Below, in pieces: positions 43,428 to 52,816 of a stretch of DNA of 64,000 nucleotides (its first letter is position 1; every line of letters begins with the position of its first letter). Source of the stretch: Lactiplantibacillus brownii (lineage in GTDB: Bacteria > Bacillota > Bacilli > Lactobacillales > Lactobacillaceae). The stretch is from NCBI RefSeq assembly GCF_031085375.1, contig NZ_JAVCWF010000001.1, forward strand, positions 806,001 through 870,000, in the 5' to 3' direction. The translations under genes and the position numbers were made by a program. Below the pieces are notes generated by a model that saw nothing but the letters and a program-made list of their open reading frames with translations, ran no database searches and had not been told where the DNA came from.

Positions 43428-45083
43428 TTAGTGTTTTGAGTTTAACTGCTTGTCCAATAGACTGTTCGAAACTGATAAGACAATAAACGTCATCAGGACG
43501 GTAATTACCGCTAATGCCATCCCCTGAGAGGCTTCACCTTGTTCGAAGGATTGATAAATAAATGACGAAATGGTCGTCAGGCCTGAAGGGAGTAATAGTA
43601 ACGCAACGACTAATTCACGACTAGTGGCGATAAACGACATCGCAAAACTATTGATTAACGCAGGCATTAAAACTGGCACGATGATCTTTAAGAAGATCCG
43701 ACTAGGTCGTGCTTCAAAAATACGCGCACTATTCAAAAAATTATCGTTAAATTCTTGCAAAGCGGTTGTCATGTATTGGACAGTGGTTGGCAAAAATAAA
43801 ATAATATCTGCAATAATTAGCACGGTAATGGTGCCATAAAGTTTGGTGAAAGCGAATAATTGTGAGAAGAAAATCATCAAGCTTAGGGCTAACACGACGT
43901 TAGGAATTGCCAGTGGTAAAGCGCCTAACAAGTGCAAACTTTGTCGCAGCCATTTTGGGAATCGTTTGGTCAGGCTACCAACACTGATTAAAGTGCCGAT
44001 GACTAGATTAAAGACGCTGATGACGATGGCTAAACCAAAGGTGTTGAGCAATGCTTTGAAAGCCGGACTATCAAAGCGTAAAAGATTGAGATAGTGTTCT
44101 GCAGTCCAATTGCCTATTGCTAACCCGGCACTGCGTTGCTTGAGTAATGATTGGAAAATAATTGAGAGATAAGGAATTCCAATCGCCACAAGCAGTAAAC
44201 TTCCTACGAATAAACTCGCACCAAGCGTGACGGCCCAGTGTTGATTAATAATTGGCCGATGGTTGTGCGCCATTTGAATTTTAGGCTGTTTCAGTAAAGT
44301 CTGTTGTGCGACCCAAGCGAGTAAGGCAAGGCTTAACAAAATTGTCCCGGCTAAGACGCCCCCTTTAAAGTCCAATGGCCACTGACTCAAATCTTTTTGA
44401 ATGGTGGTCGTCAGGACTTCAAAATGAGCATTACGGCCTAAAGTAGCCGGCGTGCCAAATTCAGCAAGGGTTTTCGTGAAGACTAAGACCCACATCGCTA
44501 AATAAGGAACTAACAAGATGGGCAAAGTTACCCGAGTGAGAATTCTGAAACGGGAAACACCGTGTACCAAAGCTGCTTGCGTCCAACGCTGATTGAATTG
44601 GGCTAGCGCATTGCGCAGTAATAAGTAGGCAAAAGGATATAAGTGTAAGCTCATAATCAAAATGATCCCAAATGGTGAAAATAACCCCTTAAAACTGAAC
44701 GCACTGTTGGGAAAAACTTGAGCTAAGAGGCCGTGTGGCTGGAAAAAGTAGATCCAACCCATCGCATTGATATAAGGTGGCGTCATAAATGGGACTAATA
44801 GCAACCAATGTAGCCAAGCGACTTGCCCCAATTTCGTGCGTGCCATCACGAAGGCTAATGGCGTTGCAATGAGTGTGGTTCCAATGATTGTCCCAGCGCC
44901 GAGCAGTAAACTGTGGCGCAAGCTGGTCATGATTGCTGGTGTCGTTAAACGATGCAATAATTCTGCCGGTTGGCTGCCGAAAAGCGTTTGCCCAATTAAG
45001 GCAACTAGTGGGCCAGCAATCAGTAAAGCCAACAGTCCCGCGAAAAGACTGGCCGACCAAGTCCAAATACGGCGATTAGTCAT
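43428..45083 (-). CDS. ABC transporter double permease (FbpB/ThiP/PhnU type)
   Basis: 551 residues with about 12 helices: two permease halves fused in one chain. EAA-like loops are at 'AALVHGVSRFRILTRVTLPIL' and 'SARIFEARPSRIFLKIIVPVLMPAL'. The arrangement matches ferric-iron and aminoethylphosphonate importers. It overlaps the binding-protein gene by eight bases. Substrate is inferred from the operon only. Confidence 0.85.
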   Translation of the reverse strand: MTNRRIWTWSASLFAGLLALLIAGPLVALIGQTLFGSQPAELLHRLTTPAIMTSLRHSLLLGAGTIIGTTLIATPLAFVMARTKLGQVAWLHWLLLVPFMTPPYINAMGWIYFFQPHGLLAQVFPNSAFSFKGLFSPFGIILIMSLHLYPFAYLLLRNALAQFNQRWTQAALVHGVSRFRILTRVTLPILLVPYLAMWVLVFTKTLAEFGTPATLGRNAHFEVLTTTIQKDLSQWPLDFKGGVLAGTILLSLALLAWVAQQTLLKQPKIQMAHNHRPIINQHWAVTLGASLFVGSLLLVAIGIPYLSIIFQSLLKQRSAGLAIGNWTAEHYLNLLRFDSPAFKALLNTFGLAIVISVFNLVIGTLISVGSLTKRFPKWLRQSLHLLGALPLAIPNVVLALSLMIFFSQLFAFTKLYGTITVLIIADIILFLPTTVQYMTTALQEFNDNFLNSARIFEARPSRIFLKIIVPVLMPALINSFAMSFIATSRELVVALLLLPSGLTTISSFIYQSFEQGEASQGMALAVITVLMTFIVLSVSNSLLDKQLNSKH

Positions 45084-46086
45084 TGCCTAGAACCTGATTG
45101 AATTTTTTGACGTTGGCTGCTAGTGCCTTATTCGCATCTTGCCAATTAACGGTATAAGACTTAATTGGTTGATTATTGAGCGGATTTGTCAGTTTATCAG
45201 CGGTTCCGGGAATCAAATAACTGCTTTTAAGTTGTTTTTGGACAGTGTCTGTCAACAGGTAGTCAATGAATTTTTTGGCCGCTTCAGCATGTTTCGTTGA
45301 TTTGAGAATCATAGCGGGTCGTGGGTTAACTAGTGTCCCACTCGTCGGATAAGCAAAGCCGATTTTTTCACCTTTCTTGATGGCGGCAATACTCATATAG
45401 TCCACGCCACCAACGACCGCTTTCTTTTGACCGGTAACGACGGCATCTAAGACTTCTTTATTCGCACCACCAATTTCAGCGCCATTTTGCTTCAACTGTT
45501 TGAGGTAACTTTGACCGTGCTTCATTTGATAGACATTGATGAAGTCTAGGCTTGAACCGGAAGTTTTAGGGTCAGGAATCGTTAAACTATTCTTATAGGT
45601 TGCTCCAGTTAAGTCTGCCCAATCGGTTGGCGCGGTTTTAACTTCTTTTGTATTATAAGTAATCCCGACAGCGGAAGCACTGTAGTTGAAGAGTTGATGC
45701 TTACTATCTTTAAATTGTGGATTTAATTTATCACTGTTTTTGGCGTCATAAGTCAGTAACTTTTTGTTCGTTTGGAGGTCAACGCCGGCTGCCATCGAAG
45801 CGAGCACGAGCACGTCAGCTTGTGGATTGCTTTCTTCGGCTTTCAACTTGCTCAAAATTTTGCCAGTCGTGCCATCGAAGGTTTTGACTTTAATGCCGGT
45901 CTCTTTTTCGAAACCTTTAACGATTTTATCCGATACCGGTTTGGGACCGGCTGCATAGACGGTCAGCGTTTGTGATGTGTTTTTGCTGGCGGTCGCTGTT
46001 TTACCTTGATGATTGGCAGCATAGAGACCAGTTCCTAAGGCTAAGATAGCAAGGGTCGAGAGCGTTAAAGCGATTTTCTTTTCCAT
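45076..46086 (-). CDS. ABC transporter solute-binding protein, Fe(III)/2-aminoethylphosphonate type
   Basis: 336 residues, class-II periplasmic-binding fold. The N-terminal hydrophobic segment 'KIALTLSTLAILALGTGLYAANHQ' acts as an uncleaved anchor or a non-lipid signal: no lipobox Cys is seen. 'LTVYAAGPKPVSDKIVKGFEKETGIKVK' and 'VLVLASMAAGVDLQTNKKL' are typical of FbpA-like and PhnS-like proteins. Iron, thiamine or phosphonate remain possible. Confidence 0.82.
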   Translation of the reverse strand: MEKKIALTLSTLAILALGTGLYAANHQGKTATASKNTSQTLTVYAAGPKPVSDKIVKGFEKETGIKVKTFDGTTGKILSKLKAEESNPQADVLVLASMAAGVDLQTNKKLLTYDAKNSDKLNPQFKDSKHQLFNYSASAVGITYNTKEVKTAPTDWADLTGATYKNSLTIPDPKTSGSSLDFINVYQMKHGQSYLKQLKQNGAEIGGANKEVLDAVVTGQKKAVVGGVDYMSIAAIKKGEKIGFAYPTSGTLVNPRPAMILKSTKHAEAAKKFIDYLLTDTVQKQLKSSYLIPGTADKLTNPLNNQPIKSYTVNWQDANKALAANVKKFNQVLGND

Positions 46087-46097
46087 GAGTTAAGCTC

Positions 46098-47051
46098 CTA
46101 ATTAGTTAGAATGAATTGTGGGTCGACAAAAATTTGAGCGGCGTGTGGTTGGCAACTGTTGGCGGTGTTAACGTGCCACTGAGCGGCCGGTAATTGTACT
46201 AAGGTGTCAAAGTGACTACCAGCAAAGGTCGAATTGACAATTTGCCCGTCAAAAGCTTGCCAGTCCGACTGTGGCGTTAGACTAACATGTTCTGGTCGGA
46301 CGCCAGCATGATCATTGATCACATTTAAAGGGCCAATAAAGCTGGCGGCAAATAGATTGATCGGACTTTGATACAGTTCAGTTGCGGTACCCGTCTGGAC
46401 GATCTGACCGTCTTTAATGAGAACAAGGTGGTCTGAAAGTCGCAAAGCTTCATGACGATCATGGGTCACGAAGATCGCAGTCAAATGGTTACGGTGAATA
46501 AGCTCACTGATTTCGAGTTGCAAGGATTCCCGTAATTGTGGATCCAAAGCACTGAGGGCCTCATCGAAAAGAATGATTTTTGGTTGGACCGCCAAGGCAC
46601 GTGCTAATGAAACACGTTGTTGTTGACCACCAGATAATTCTCCGGGATAACGCTGACCAAAATCGGCGAGGCCAACTTGTGCTAGTGCCCAGTGAACACG
46701 ATCTTGGACGTCTGACTTGCTCAGCTTAGTTTCGAGGGCAAAAGCGACATTTTTGAATACTGTCATGTGCGGCCAGAGTGCGAAGTCTTGAAAGACCATG
46801 GCTAGATCTCGTTTGGCGGGTGCTAGATTGACCTGATGCTCGGCATCAAAGACCACAGTTTGGTCAAAGGTGATCTGACCAGCAGTGGGGGCCTGTAAAC
46901 CGGCAATCATATTGAGTAAGGTGGACTTACCTGAACCAGAAGGCCCAATTAAGGTCGTGATCTGTTGATCAGGGATATTGAGATTGAGCTGATCAATGAC
47001 CGTGTTATGGGCATAACTTTTCCGAATATTGCTTAATTTTATTTGAACCAC
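46098..47051 (-). CDS. ABC transporter ATPase (FbpC/PotA type)
   Basis: 317 residues. Walker A 'GPSGSGKSTLL', signature 'LSGGQQQRVSLARALA', Walker B 'IILFDEALSALDP' and H-loop 'FVTHDRHEALRL' are present, with a C-terminal TOBE-like domain ('GVRPEHVSLTP') as in iron and polyamine importers. First of the three-gene minus-strand operon. Confidence 0.88.
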   Translation of the reverse strand: MVQIKLSNIRKSYAHNTVIDQLNLNIPDQQITTLIGPSGSGKSTLLNMIAGLQAPTAGQITFDQTVVFDAEHQVNLAPAKRDLAMVFQDFALWPHMTVFKNVAFALETKLSKSDVQDRVHWALAQVGLADFGQRYPGELSGGQQQRVSLARALAVQPKIILFDEALSALDPQLRESLQLEISELIHRNHLTAIFVTHDRHEALRLSDHLVLIKDGQIVQTGTATELYQSPINLFAASFIGPLNVINDHAGVRPEHVSLTPQSDWQAFDGQIVNSTFAGSHFDTLVQLPAAQWHVNTANSCQPHAAQIFVDPQFILTN

Positions 47052-47152
47052 AGTGACGCTCCTTTTAGCTATTCTGCTTGTAATTGTAACGAGCTTTTGG
47101 GAGCAAAAAGTATATTTCTGGTAAAGAACGGGTAAAAATTATGTATTTTTAC

Positions 47153-47187
47153 AAAAAAAGACCGCAACTCGATTGAATTGCGGTCTT
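47153..47187 (-). terminator. Terminator of hflX
   Basis: AAGACCGCAA / TTGCGGTCTT stem followed by a T run on the minus strand. Confidence 0.9.
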
Positions 47188-47192
47188 GAGAT

Positions 47193-48479
47193 TTAAGCTG
47201 GTGTGACGACGTAGTTCGCATACCGTTGGGCATCAACAGCATTGAGCTCAACTTTAAGTTGCGTACCATCAGCTAAATAATCGGTTTTTAAAATATTTGC
47301 ATGGTCGTTCAAGTAGGCGACCACATCCCCATCACTGAATGGAATCAGCAAGGTCGTTGTGACGTAATTTTTGAAAACCTTGCCCTTAATGATCTTGGTC
47401 AACAGTTGTAATGACTTCTCATCTTTGGCTGCGTAGATCAATTGATCATCTTGTTGGTTAGGATAGCTGGCTTCGGTCAGATCGGCTTTGTTATAAGCAT
47501 AGATCATCGGCACATCGTGAACACCGATGGCTTTCAAAGTCGTTTCGGTCGTGGCCATCATTTCTTTGTAATGTGGGTCTGAATAGTCGATTACTTGGAT
47601 CAATAAGTCAGCGCTGGCTGCTTCCGACAATGTTGAACGGAAGGCGTTGATCAGATTATGTGGCAAGTTGCTAACGAATCCGACCGTATCACTCAATAAC
47701 AATTGTTTGTTATCAGAGAAGGTGAGTTGGCGGATGCTAGTGTCCAAGGTAGCGAATAACATATCTTTTTCGAAGACTTGTTTATCTTCACCTTTACCAA
47801 ATAGTCTGACTAGCCCATTCATGGTCGTCGATTTACCAGCGTTGGTGTAACCCACTAAGGCGACGTTTGGTAGGCCAGCTTTTTCACGTTGCGCCCGCCG
47901 AACTTCTTCGTCTTTGTTCAATTCTTTGAGTTCGTGTTTGGCATGACTGATACGGTCTTGGATCGTCCGACGATTCAATTCCATTTGAGTTTCACCAGCA
48001 CCACGGTTAGTATAGCCACCGCCACCACCAGCTGCGGCCCCGGCTTGTTGATCCAGTCGGTTCGCCATACTCGTTCGTAGTCGTGGTAATTGATATTGTA
48101 ATTGGGCAATCTTAACTTGTAGTTTGGCTTCTTTACTCCGGGCACGATTACCAAAAATTTCGAGGATCAATCCCGTCCGGTCAATGATTTGTAAGCCGGT
48201 TTCATTTTCTAAGTTACGCACTTGGCTAGGCGTCAAGTCGGCGTTGATCACCATGATGTTGAGGTCGTTAGCCTCACCCATTTCTTTGATTTCAACGACT
48301 TTCCCTTTCCCGAAATAGGTTGCGGGGTTAGGTTTTTCGAGACCTTGGTCGATTCGTAATGCGGCATGCATATTGTTCGCTTCAACTAAGGCTTCGAGTT
48401 CAGACATGGCATAGTCGTAGTTAGCGACAGTTTTGGACATGCCGGCGATAATGACATTTTGAACGCTTGGTTCAGACAT
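47193..48479 (-). CDS. hflX: Ribosome-associated GTPase HflX
   Basis: 428 residues. An N-terminal nucleotide-binding domain ('GKGKVVEIKEMGEANDLNIMVINADLTPSQVRNLE') and Gly-rich linker ('GAAAGGGGGYTNRGAGETQME') precede the TRAFAC GTPase: 'GYTNAGKSTTM' (P-loop), 'LSDTVGFV' (switch II) and 'YNKADL'. HflX splits stalled ribosomes in stress. AGGAGT precedes the ATG. Confidence 0.96.
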   Translation of the reverse strand: MSEPSVQNVIIAGMSKTVANYDYAMSELEALVEANNMHAALRIDQGLEKPNPATYFGKGKVVEIKEMGEANDLNIMVINADLTPSQVRNLENETGLQIIDRTGLILEIFGNRARSKEAKLQVKIAQLQYQLPRLRTSMANRLDQQAGAAAGGGGGYTNRGAGETQMELNRRTIQDRISHAKHELKELNKDEEVRRAQREKAGLPNVALVGYTNAGKSTTMNGLVRLFGKGEDKQVFEKDMLFATLDTSIRQLTFSDNKQLLLSDTVGFVSNLPHNLINAFRSTLSEAASADLLIQVIDYSDPHYKEMMATTETTLKAIGVHDVPMIYAYNKADLTEASYPNQQDDQLIYAAKDEKSLQLLTKIIKGKVFKNYVTTTLLIPFSDGDVVAYLNDHANILKTDYLADGTQLKVELNAVDAQRYANYVVTPA

Positions 48480-48612
48480 TCAATCACTCCTGACGTGTTA
48501 TAGTTGACCTAAGTATAACATGAGTTAATAAAAGTATTATTATATCGGTCTTTAATCCCAGGCGATGTGGGTTGACCGTCCAAACTCAAAATTAATCAGG
48601 AAGGTGAGCGAA

Positions 48613-49047
48613 ATGGGGTACGTTTTAGATTTACGAAAAAAGGTTGGTCATCAGCCGTTGGTGGTCGTCGGTGCGGCAGTTATCGCCAAAAACGCGGCCG
48701 CTGAAATTTTATTGGTGAAGCGGACGGATAATCACTTGTGGGGCTTGCCAGCCGGCTCAACGGAACCGGGCGAGACCGTTGCCCAAACGGCCCAGCGTGA
48801 ATTGAAAGAAGAAACTGGTTTGACGGTCGGCACGCTTGAGTTAGTTGAGGTGTTTAGCGGTCCCAAGTTTCACTATCAATATCCGAATGGTGATGTCATT
48901 GATAGCGTCACCATCTTATATCAAGCTAGCGTAACGGGCGGCGAACTGGTTACGGCTACCAATGAAACCAGTGCCGCACAATACTTTGCCCCAAACGCTT
49001 TGCCAGCGGCGTTAACCCCGCTGACGAAGGCCATGTTAGTGAACTAG
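48613..49047 (+). CDS. Nudix hydrolase
   Basis: 144 residues from the ATG after GGAAGGTGA; a longer frame start has no ribosome site. The Nudix box is in 'GSTEPGETVAQTAQRELKEETGL' (about residues 48-70). The 'LWGLPAGSTEPGE' start suits ADP-ribose/NTP-type pyrophosphatases. A hydrolysed substrate cannot be named. It ends in a strong hairpin. Confidence 0.83.
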   Translation: MGYVLDLRKKVGHQPLVVVGAAVIAKNAAAEILLVKRTDNHLWGLPAGSTEPGETVAQTAQRELKEETGLTVGTLELVEVFSGPKFHYQYPNGDVIDSVTILYQASVTGGELVTATNETSAAQYFAPNALPAALTPLTKAMLVN

Positions 49048-49077
49048 CACGCTTGACCACTGGGGTTAAGCGTGCTA
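49045..49077 (+). terminator. Hairpin after the Nudix gene
   Basis: TAGCACGCTT / AAGCGTGCTA perfect stem, starting inside the stop codon; the T run is weak. Confidence 0.7.
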
Positions 49078-49103
49078 TATTAGATTGAATTAATTAAACA
49101 GAA

Positions 49104-49171
49104 CTGTCACCGGACAGCGTATCGTTCACTTCCATAGGTCATTGCGGAAGTGTACAGGACGCTGTCTTTTT
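49104..49171 (+). promoter_or_regulatory. Candidate switching leader/attenuator before the SMR transporter
   Basis: GACAGCGT (49113-49120) pairs with ACGCTGTC (49159-49166), followed by TTTTTATTTT, enclosing hairpin CACTTCC / GGAAGTG (49127-49152): a terminator six bases before the ribosome site. CTGTC-ACCG-GACAG (49104-49117) forms a competing hairpin that uses the same GACAG. The ligand class is not recognised. Confidence 0.55.
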
Positions 49172-49191
49172 ATTTTGAGGAGGAAATGAGC

Positions 49192-49506
49192 ATGACGTGG
49201 ATTTATTTAGTGGTTGCTGGGGTTTTTGAGGTTTTCTGGGCAACAATGATGAAATTAAGCAACGGTTTTAGTCACTTAGGTTACGCTGCCGCAACGGTAG
49301 TTGGGATGATCTTGAGTTTTGGTTTCTTGGCATTAGCCACAAAACACCTACCATTAAGTATTGCATACCCGATTTGGACGGGGATTGGGGCCGTTGGAGC
49401 CATCTTAGTTGGTGTGATCTTTTTCAAGGATCAGCTGGCGCCAATCACTTGGCTGTTTGTTGTCATGCTAATCGTGGGAATTATTGGCATTAAAGTGACA
49501 GGATAG
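49192..49506 (+). CDS. Small multidrug resistance (SMR) transporter, SugE/Gdx-like
   Basis: 104 residues, four helices; the ATG at 49192 is eight bases after GAGGAGG. Glu13 in 'GVFEVFWATMMKLS' is the essential membrane Glu of the family. The pattern of helix 1 and 'PLSIAYPIWTGIGAVGAILVGVIFF' suits the Gdx (guanidinium) or multidrug subgroup. It is single, behind a leader with a terminator, so ligand-dependent control is plausible. Confidence 0.83.
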   Translation: MTWIYLVVAGVFEVFWATMMKLSNGFSHLGYAAATVVGMILSFGFLALATKHLPLSIAYPIWTGIGAVGAILVGVIFFKDQLAPITWLFVVMLIVGIIGIKVTG

Positions 49507-49535
49507 CCGCTACAAAACAGTGATCGAGATCACTT

Positions 49536-49566
49536 AAAAGGGACCCGCAATTTTGCAAGTCCCTTT
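49536..49566 (-). terminator. Shared terminator
   Basis: AAAGGGAC / GTCCCTTT stem with A/T flanks between convergent genes. Confidence 0.75.
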
Positions 49567-49571
49567 AGTGA

Positions 49572-50228
49572 TTAGTCAGTTAAATCCTTGGCATAACTGA
49601 CTACTTTAATTTGGTCACCATCAACGTCAATCCGGGTGACACTACCGTTCTTAGGACCGCGAGTAATGTCGATTTCAGGACCAAAGTGTGACACGATACT
49701 ACGAATGGTAGTCCCGTGACTGACCACTAAGACTTTTTCGTGATTGTCATGGTGGGCTTTCAAGTATTCAAACCCACGATTGACCCGTTGCCAGTAAGTC
49801 TGGTTATCCTCAGCTTCGTGGAAGGGGTCAATTTTGCGCATGAGATCCTTAGTTTCTTCAATCGTAACGTGGTCCAATAACTCATGAAGACTGGTGACAC
49901 CATAATCCTTACCAACGAGCGACCAAGTTCGACTGGAATCATCGCCTTCGTAGTAACCATAAAAGGTTTCGCGAAAACTAGGCAAAGTGGTTAATTCAGC
50001 AGTTGCTTTGCCAGCTGCCGCCTTGATTAAGTTGGCCGTATCCATGGCGCGTTTGGAATCACTGGAGTAGTAGTGGGCGAAGACTGTGGGTGCCAATTCA
50101 TGACCAACCTGTGTTGCGGTGGCTTTACCTTGGTCAGTCAATGGGGAGTCTGACCAGCCTTGCATCCGATTGAATAAATTAAAATACGTCTGGCCATGCC
50201 GGACAAAATAAATTGAAAATTGAGACAT
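49572..50228 (-). CDS. Histidine-phosphatase-family protein (paralogue A)
   Basis: 218 residues. 'YFVRHGQTYFN' holds the RHG phospho-His motif; 'SDSKRAMDTA', 'SFRETFYG' and 'VVSHGTTI' complete the phosphoglycerate-mutase superfamily site. It is more likely a broad phosphatase than a glycolytic mutase. It is in tandem with a close paralogue, presumably by local duplication. Confidence 0.88.
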   Translation of the reverse strand: MSQFSIYFVRHGQTYFNLFNRMQGWSDSPLTDQGKATATQVGHELAPTVFAHYYSSDSKRAMDTANLIKAAAGKATAELTTLPSFRETFYGYYEGDDSSRTWSLVGKDYGVTSLHELLDHVTIEETKDLMRKIDPFHEAEDNQTYWQRVNRGFEYLKAHHDNHEKVLVVSHGTTIRSIVSHFGPEIDITRGPKNGSVTRIDVDGDQIKVVSYAKDLTD

Positions 50229-50243
50229 AATTTGCTCCTTAAA

Positions 50244-50900
50244 TTAAGCGATATGGTCTTTTTTGCCGAAGCAATCCACATGAATGTCATCATCCGAAAT
50301 GGTGAACTTCGTGACACTGCCATTTTGTGGTCGTGCTGGTGAGGTTAATTGCAGGTATTCTGCCGCAATACTGAAAATAGTATTGCCATGGCTGACGAGT
50401 AGTACTTTGTCGCCATCGTGTGATTTAGCACGTAGGTCGGCAATCCCGCCATTGACTCGTTCCCAAAACTCCGCGTTGTTTTCAGCTTGATGGAATGGAT
50501 CAGCTTCCTTGGCGAAATCCTTGGCTTTATGAATGCCATATTTTTCAATGATATCAGATAGTGTTGGGGCCTGGTGAGGCGCGCCAATCATATACCAAGT
50601 TTGCGAAGTATCATCCCCTTCAAAATAACCATAGAAGGCTTCACGGAAAGCAGGCATCGGCGTCACAGCGAGTTCACCGTTGCCACTGTTGGGCAAGATC
50701 AACTTGGCCGTGTCCATGGCACGGGTCATGTCACTGGCATAAGCAGCGTCAAAGTGGATACCAGCTAACATTTTACCAGCGTTGCGGGCGTCTTGTTTGC
50801 CAACTTCCGTCAACGGTGAATCACACCAGCCTTGCATCCGCCGGTACTTGTTAAAATAAGTTTGACCATGACGAATCATGTAAACTGAAAATGTAGACAT
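50244..50900 (-). CDS. Histidine-phosphatase-family protein (paralogue B)
   Basis: 218 residues, the same length and motif set as its downstream neighbour ('MIRHGQTYFNK', 'SDMTRAMDTAK', 'AFREAFYG', 'LVSHGNTI'). The two are 15 bases apart and diverged, so the duplication is not recent. The substrates are unknown. Confidence 0.88.
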   Translation of the reverse strand: MSTFSVYMIRHGQTYFNKYRRMQGWCDSPLTEVGKQDARNAGKMLAGIHFDAAYASDMTRAMDTAKLILPNSGNGELAVTPMPAFREAFYGYFEGDDTSQTWYMIGAPHQAPTLSDIIEKYGIHKAKDFAKEADPFHQAENNAEFWERVNGGIADLRAKSHDGDKVLLVSHGNTIFSIAAEYLQLTSPARPQNGSVTKFTISDDDIHVDCFGKKDHIA

Positions 50901-50942
50901 TTGGTTTCTCCCTTAAATGAATGATAGTTCTATCTTAGCATA

Positions 50943-52799
50943 TTAGTTAGCCGTTGCTAACGCTTGCCGAATTCGAGGGGCATCTTGTTTACTTCCTGTG
51001 AAGATTAATCGGTCACCGTACTGGATCAAAGTACTCCCATTTGGCACAATGATTTTTCGGTTGCGGATGACTTGACTGATCGTAATATCCTTAGCAAATT
51101 GCAAATTCTTGATCTGAACATTGGTGTATAAGTGGTTGACGACGCGGACTTCGTAGATACTGTTTTCGGTATCGCGCAGCATCAACAAGGTTGAAGGCGA
51201 TTCGATCAAGGAACGTAGCAACGTGATATTCGCTTCTGGCGTATTGTACACTTCAATGCCTAAATCACGGAGTTCGTCTTCGTGTTCATTTAAGACGTTC
51301 CGGTCCTCAAAGCGCACAATGATCCGTTTGACCCCGTAGTCCTTGGCGGTTTTGGCGAGCGTGTAGTTACGTTCCGCGTCGATATGACCCAATACGAGAA
51401 TGTCGGTATCAAAGACTCCCTGAGCTTCCAGTTGTTCAGCGGAAAAGTTTTCCATTAACTGGACCGGCGCCTGAGCATGATAAGTCTCGTAATTTTGCGG
51501 ATGGTTGGTGTACATTTTGACATCATACCAACCTTTCCGTAACTGTTGCGCCACGGGAACGGTACTGAGATTAGCACCGATGAAATGCACCGCCGTCTTA
51601 ACGAGATCTTCTTTTTCAGCTGAATAAAATTTGTTAAAAATTAACGGTGACACGATACATGTCAGGAGGGCAGCCAACAAGAAGGCACCCGATTGATCAC
51701 TCGTGATGGTTTTCATTGACTTGGCAACCCGTAAAACCGCTAAGACCATTGTCATGGTGGTAGCGGTCAACGCGGTCCCTGCCACTGCATTAGCTTGTTT
51801 GAAGCGTAATTTTAAAATCCAGTAACCGCCCATTTTGGCGACCATGTAAGCAACGAAGAATAACGGAATCAGGAGTAGCGTTTTACCACTAGTCAAGATG
51901 GTCCGTAAGTTCAAGTCGACCCCAGTCGAAATAAAGAAGATTGGAATGAAAAAGCCATAACCAATGGAATCTAACCGTTCACGAGTGCTCTCACTGGGTT
52001 GTAACAATTTCAAGACGATCCCTGCGACAAAGGCACCTAGAATGTTCTCCGCACCGACCGTTTCAGCGACGGTGACCATCGTGACGATCAAAAAGAAGGC
52101 GAGCCGGATGTCGAGTTGGGTGGTCGACTTATTAATATTTTGATAGAAGTTAAAGAACGGCTTGAATCGCAATAATAAGACCGCGGCAACTGCTAAAATT
52201 AAAAGTAATAGCCACAAACTCTGTGAATTACTGCCAAAGATTGAGGCATAGAGCGTTAGACCCATCATTGGGACGATTTCCCCAAATACCGAGATCAGGA
52301 GAATGGTTTGGCCGAATGCTTTACTGAGTAGTTCTTTTTCCTTTAAAGCCGCAATCACGATCCCTAGTGAAATGGTGCCAAAGAGAATCGTGGCAAGCCA
52401 GAAATCACTGAAAAGGCCACTGACTTTAAAAGCGGCGGCAAGTAATAATGACAGGATGATCACGGTACTGTAGGCGTACACGGATAACCGAACCGGTGAG
52501 TATTTGGGTAACTTACCGGCTTGCTTTTGTTCAAGTGGTGTCAGGGCCGTGCGCCGTTTCTTAAATAAACTAAAGTCAATTTCCAGTCCGCTTAAAAATA
52601 GTAGGACGATGACGCCAATCGTCGATAATTGTGAAATTGACGTGGTCATTTTGACGATATTCAATAGACTGGGTCCGAGCACGATCCCGATGATGATTTC
52701 CATGACGGCCGTGGGTAAACTGTTGATCTTGAATTTTGCCATCACTAACGGAATTAGTAAGGCGGCAAATAAAATAATGACTAATGAGACTTGATCCAT
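50943..52799 (-). CDS. CPA2-family monovalent cation:proton antiporter with RCK domain
   Basis: 618 residues. About 12 membrane helices cover residues 1-385, with 'GVIVLLFLSGLEIDF' and 'ENILGAFVAGIVLKL' as in KefB-like antiporters. The cytoplasmic end has RCK/TrkA-N ('DTDILVLGHIDAERNYTLAKTAKDYGVKRIIVRFED') and TrkA-C segments. Exchanges K+ or Na+ for protons, regulated by nucleotide or c-di-AMP binding in many relatives. It follows the GrpB-Nudix gene by 17 bases. Confidence 0.88.
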   Translation of the reverse strand: MDQVSLVIILFAALLIPLVMAKFKINSLPTAVMEIIIGIVLGPSLLNIVKMTTSISQLSTIGVIVLLFLSGLEIDFSLFKKRRTALTPLEQKQAGKLPKYSPVRLSVYAYSTVIILSLLLAAAFKVSGLFSDFWLATILFGTISLGIVIAALKEKELLSKAFGQTILLISVFGEIVPMMGLTLYASIFGSNSQSLWLLLLILAVAAVLLLRFKPFFNFYQNINKSTTQLDIRLAFFLIVTMVTVAETVGAENILGAFVAGIVLKLLQPSESTRERLDSIGYGFFIPIFFISTGVDLNLRTILTSGKTLLLIPLFFVAYMVAKMGGYWILKLRFKQANAVAGTALTATTMTMVLAVLRVAKSMKTITSDQSGAFLLAALLTCIVSPLIFNKFYSAEKEDLVKTAVHFIGANLSTVPVAQQLRKGWYDVKMYTNHPQNYETYHAQAPVQLMENFSAEQLEAQGVFDTDILVLGHIDAERNYTLAKTAKDYGVKRIIVRFEDRNVLNEHEDELRDLGIEVYNTPEANITLLRSLIESPSTLLMLRDTENSIYEVRVVNHLYTNVQIKNLQFAKDITISQVIRNRKIIVPNGSTLIQYGDRLIFTGSKQDAPRIRQALATAN

Positions 52800-52816
52800 A
52801 ATAAATCCTCTCTTTG

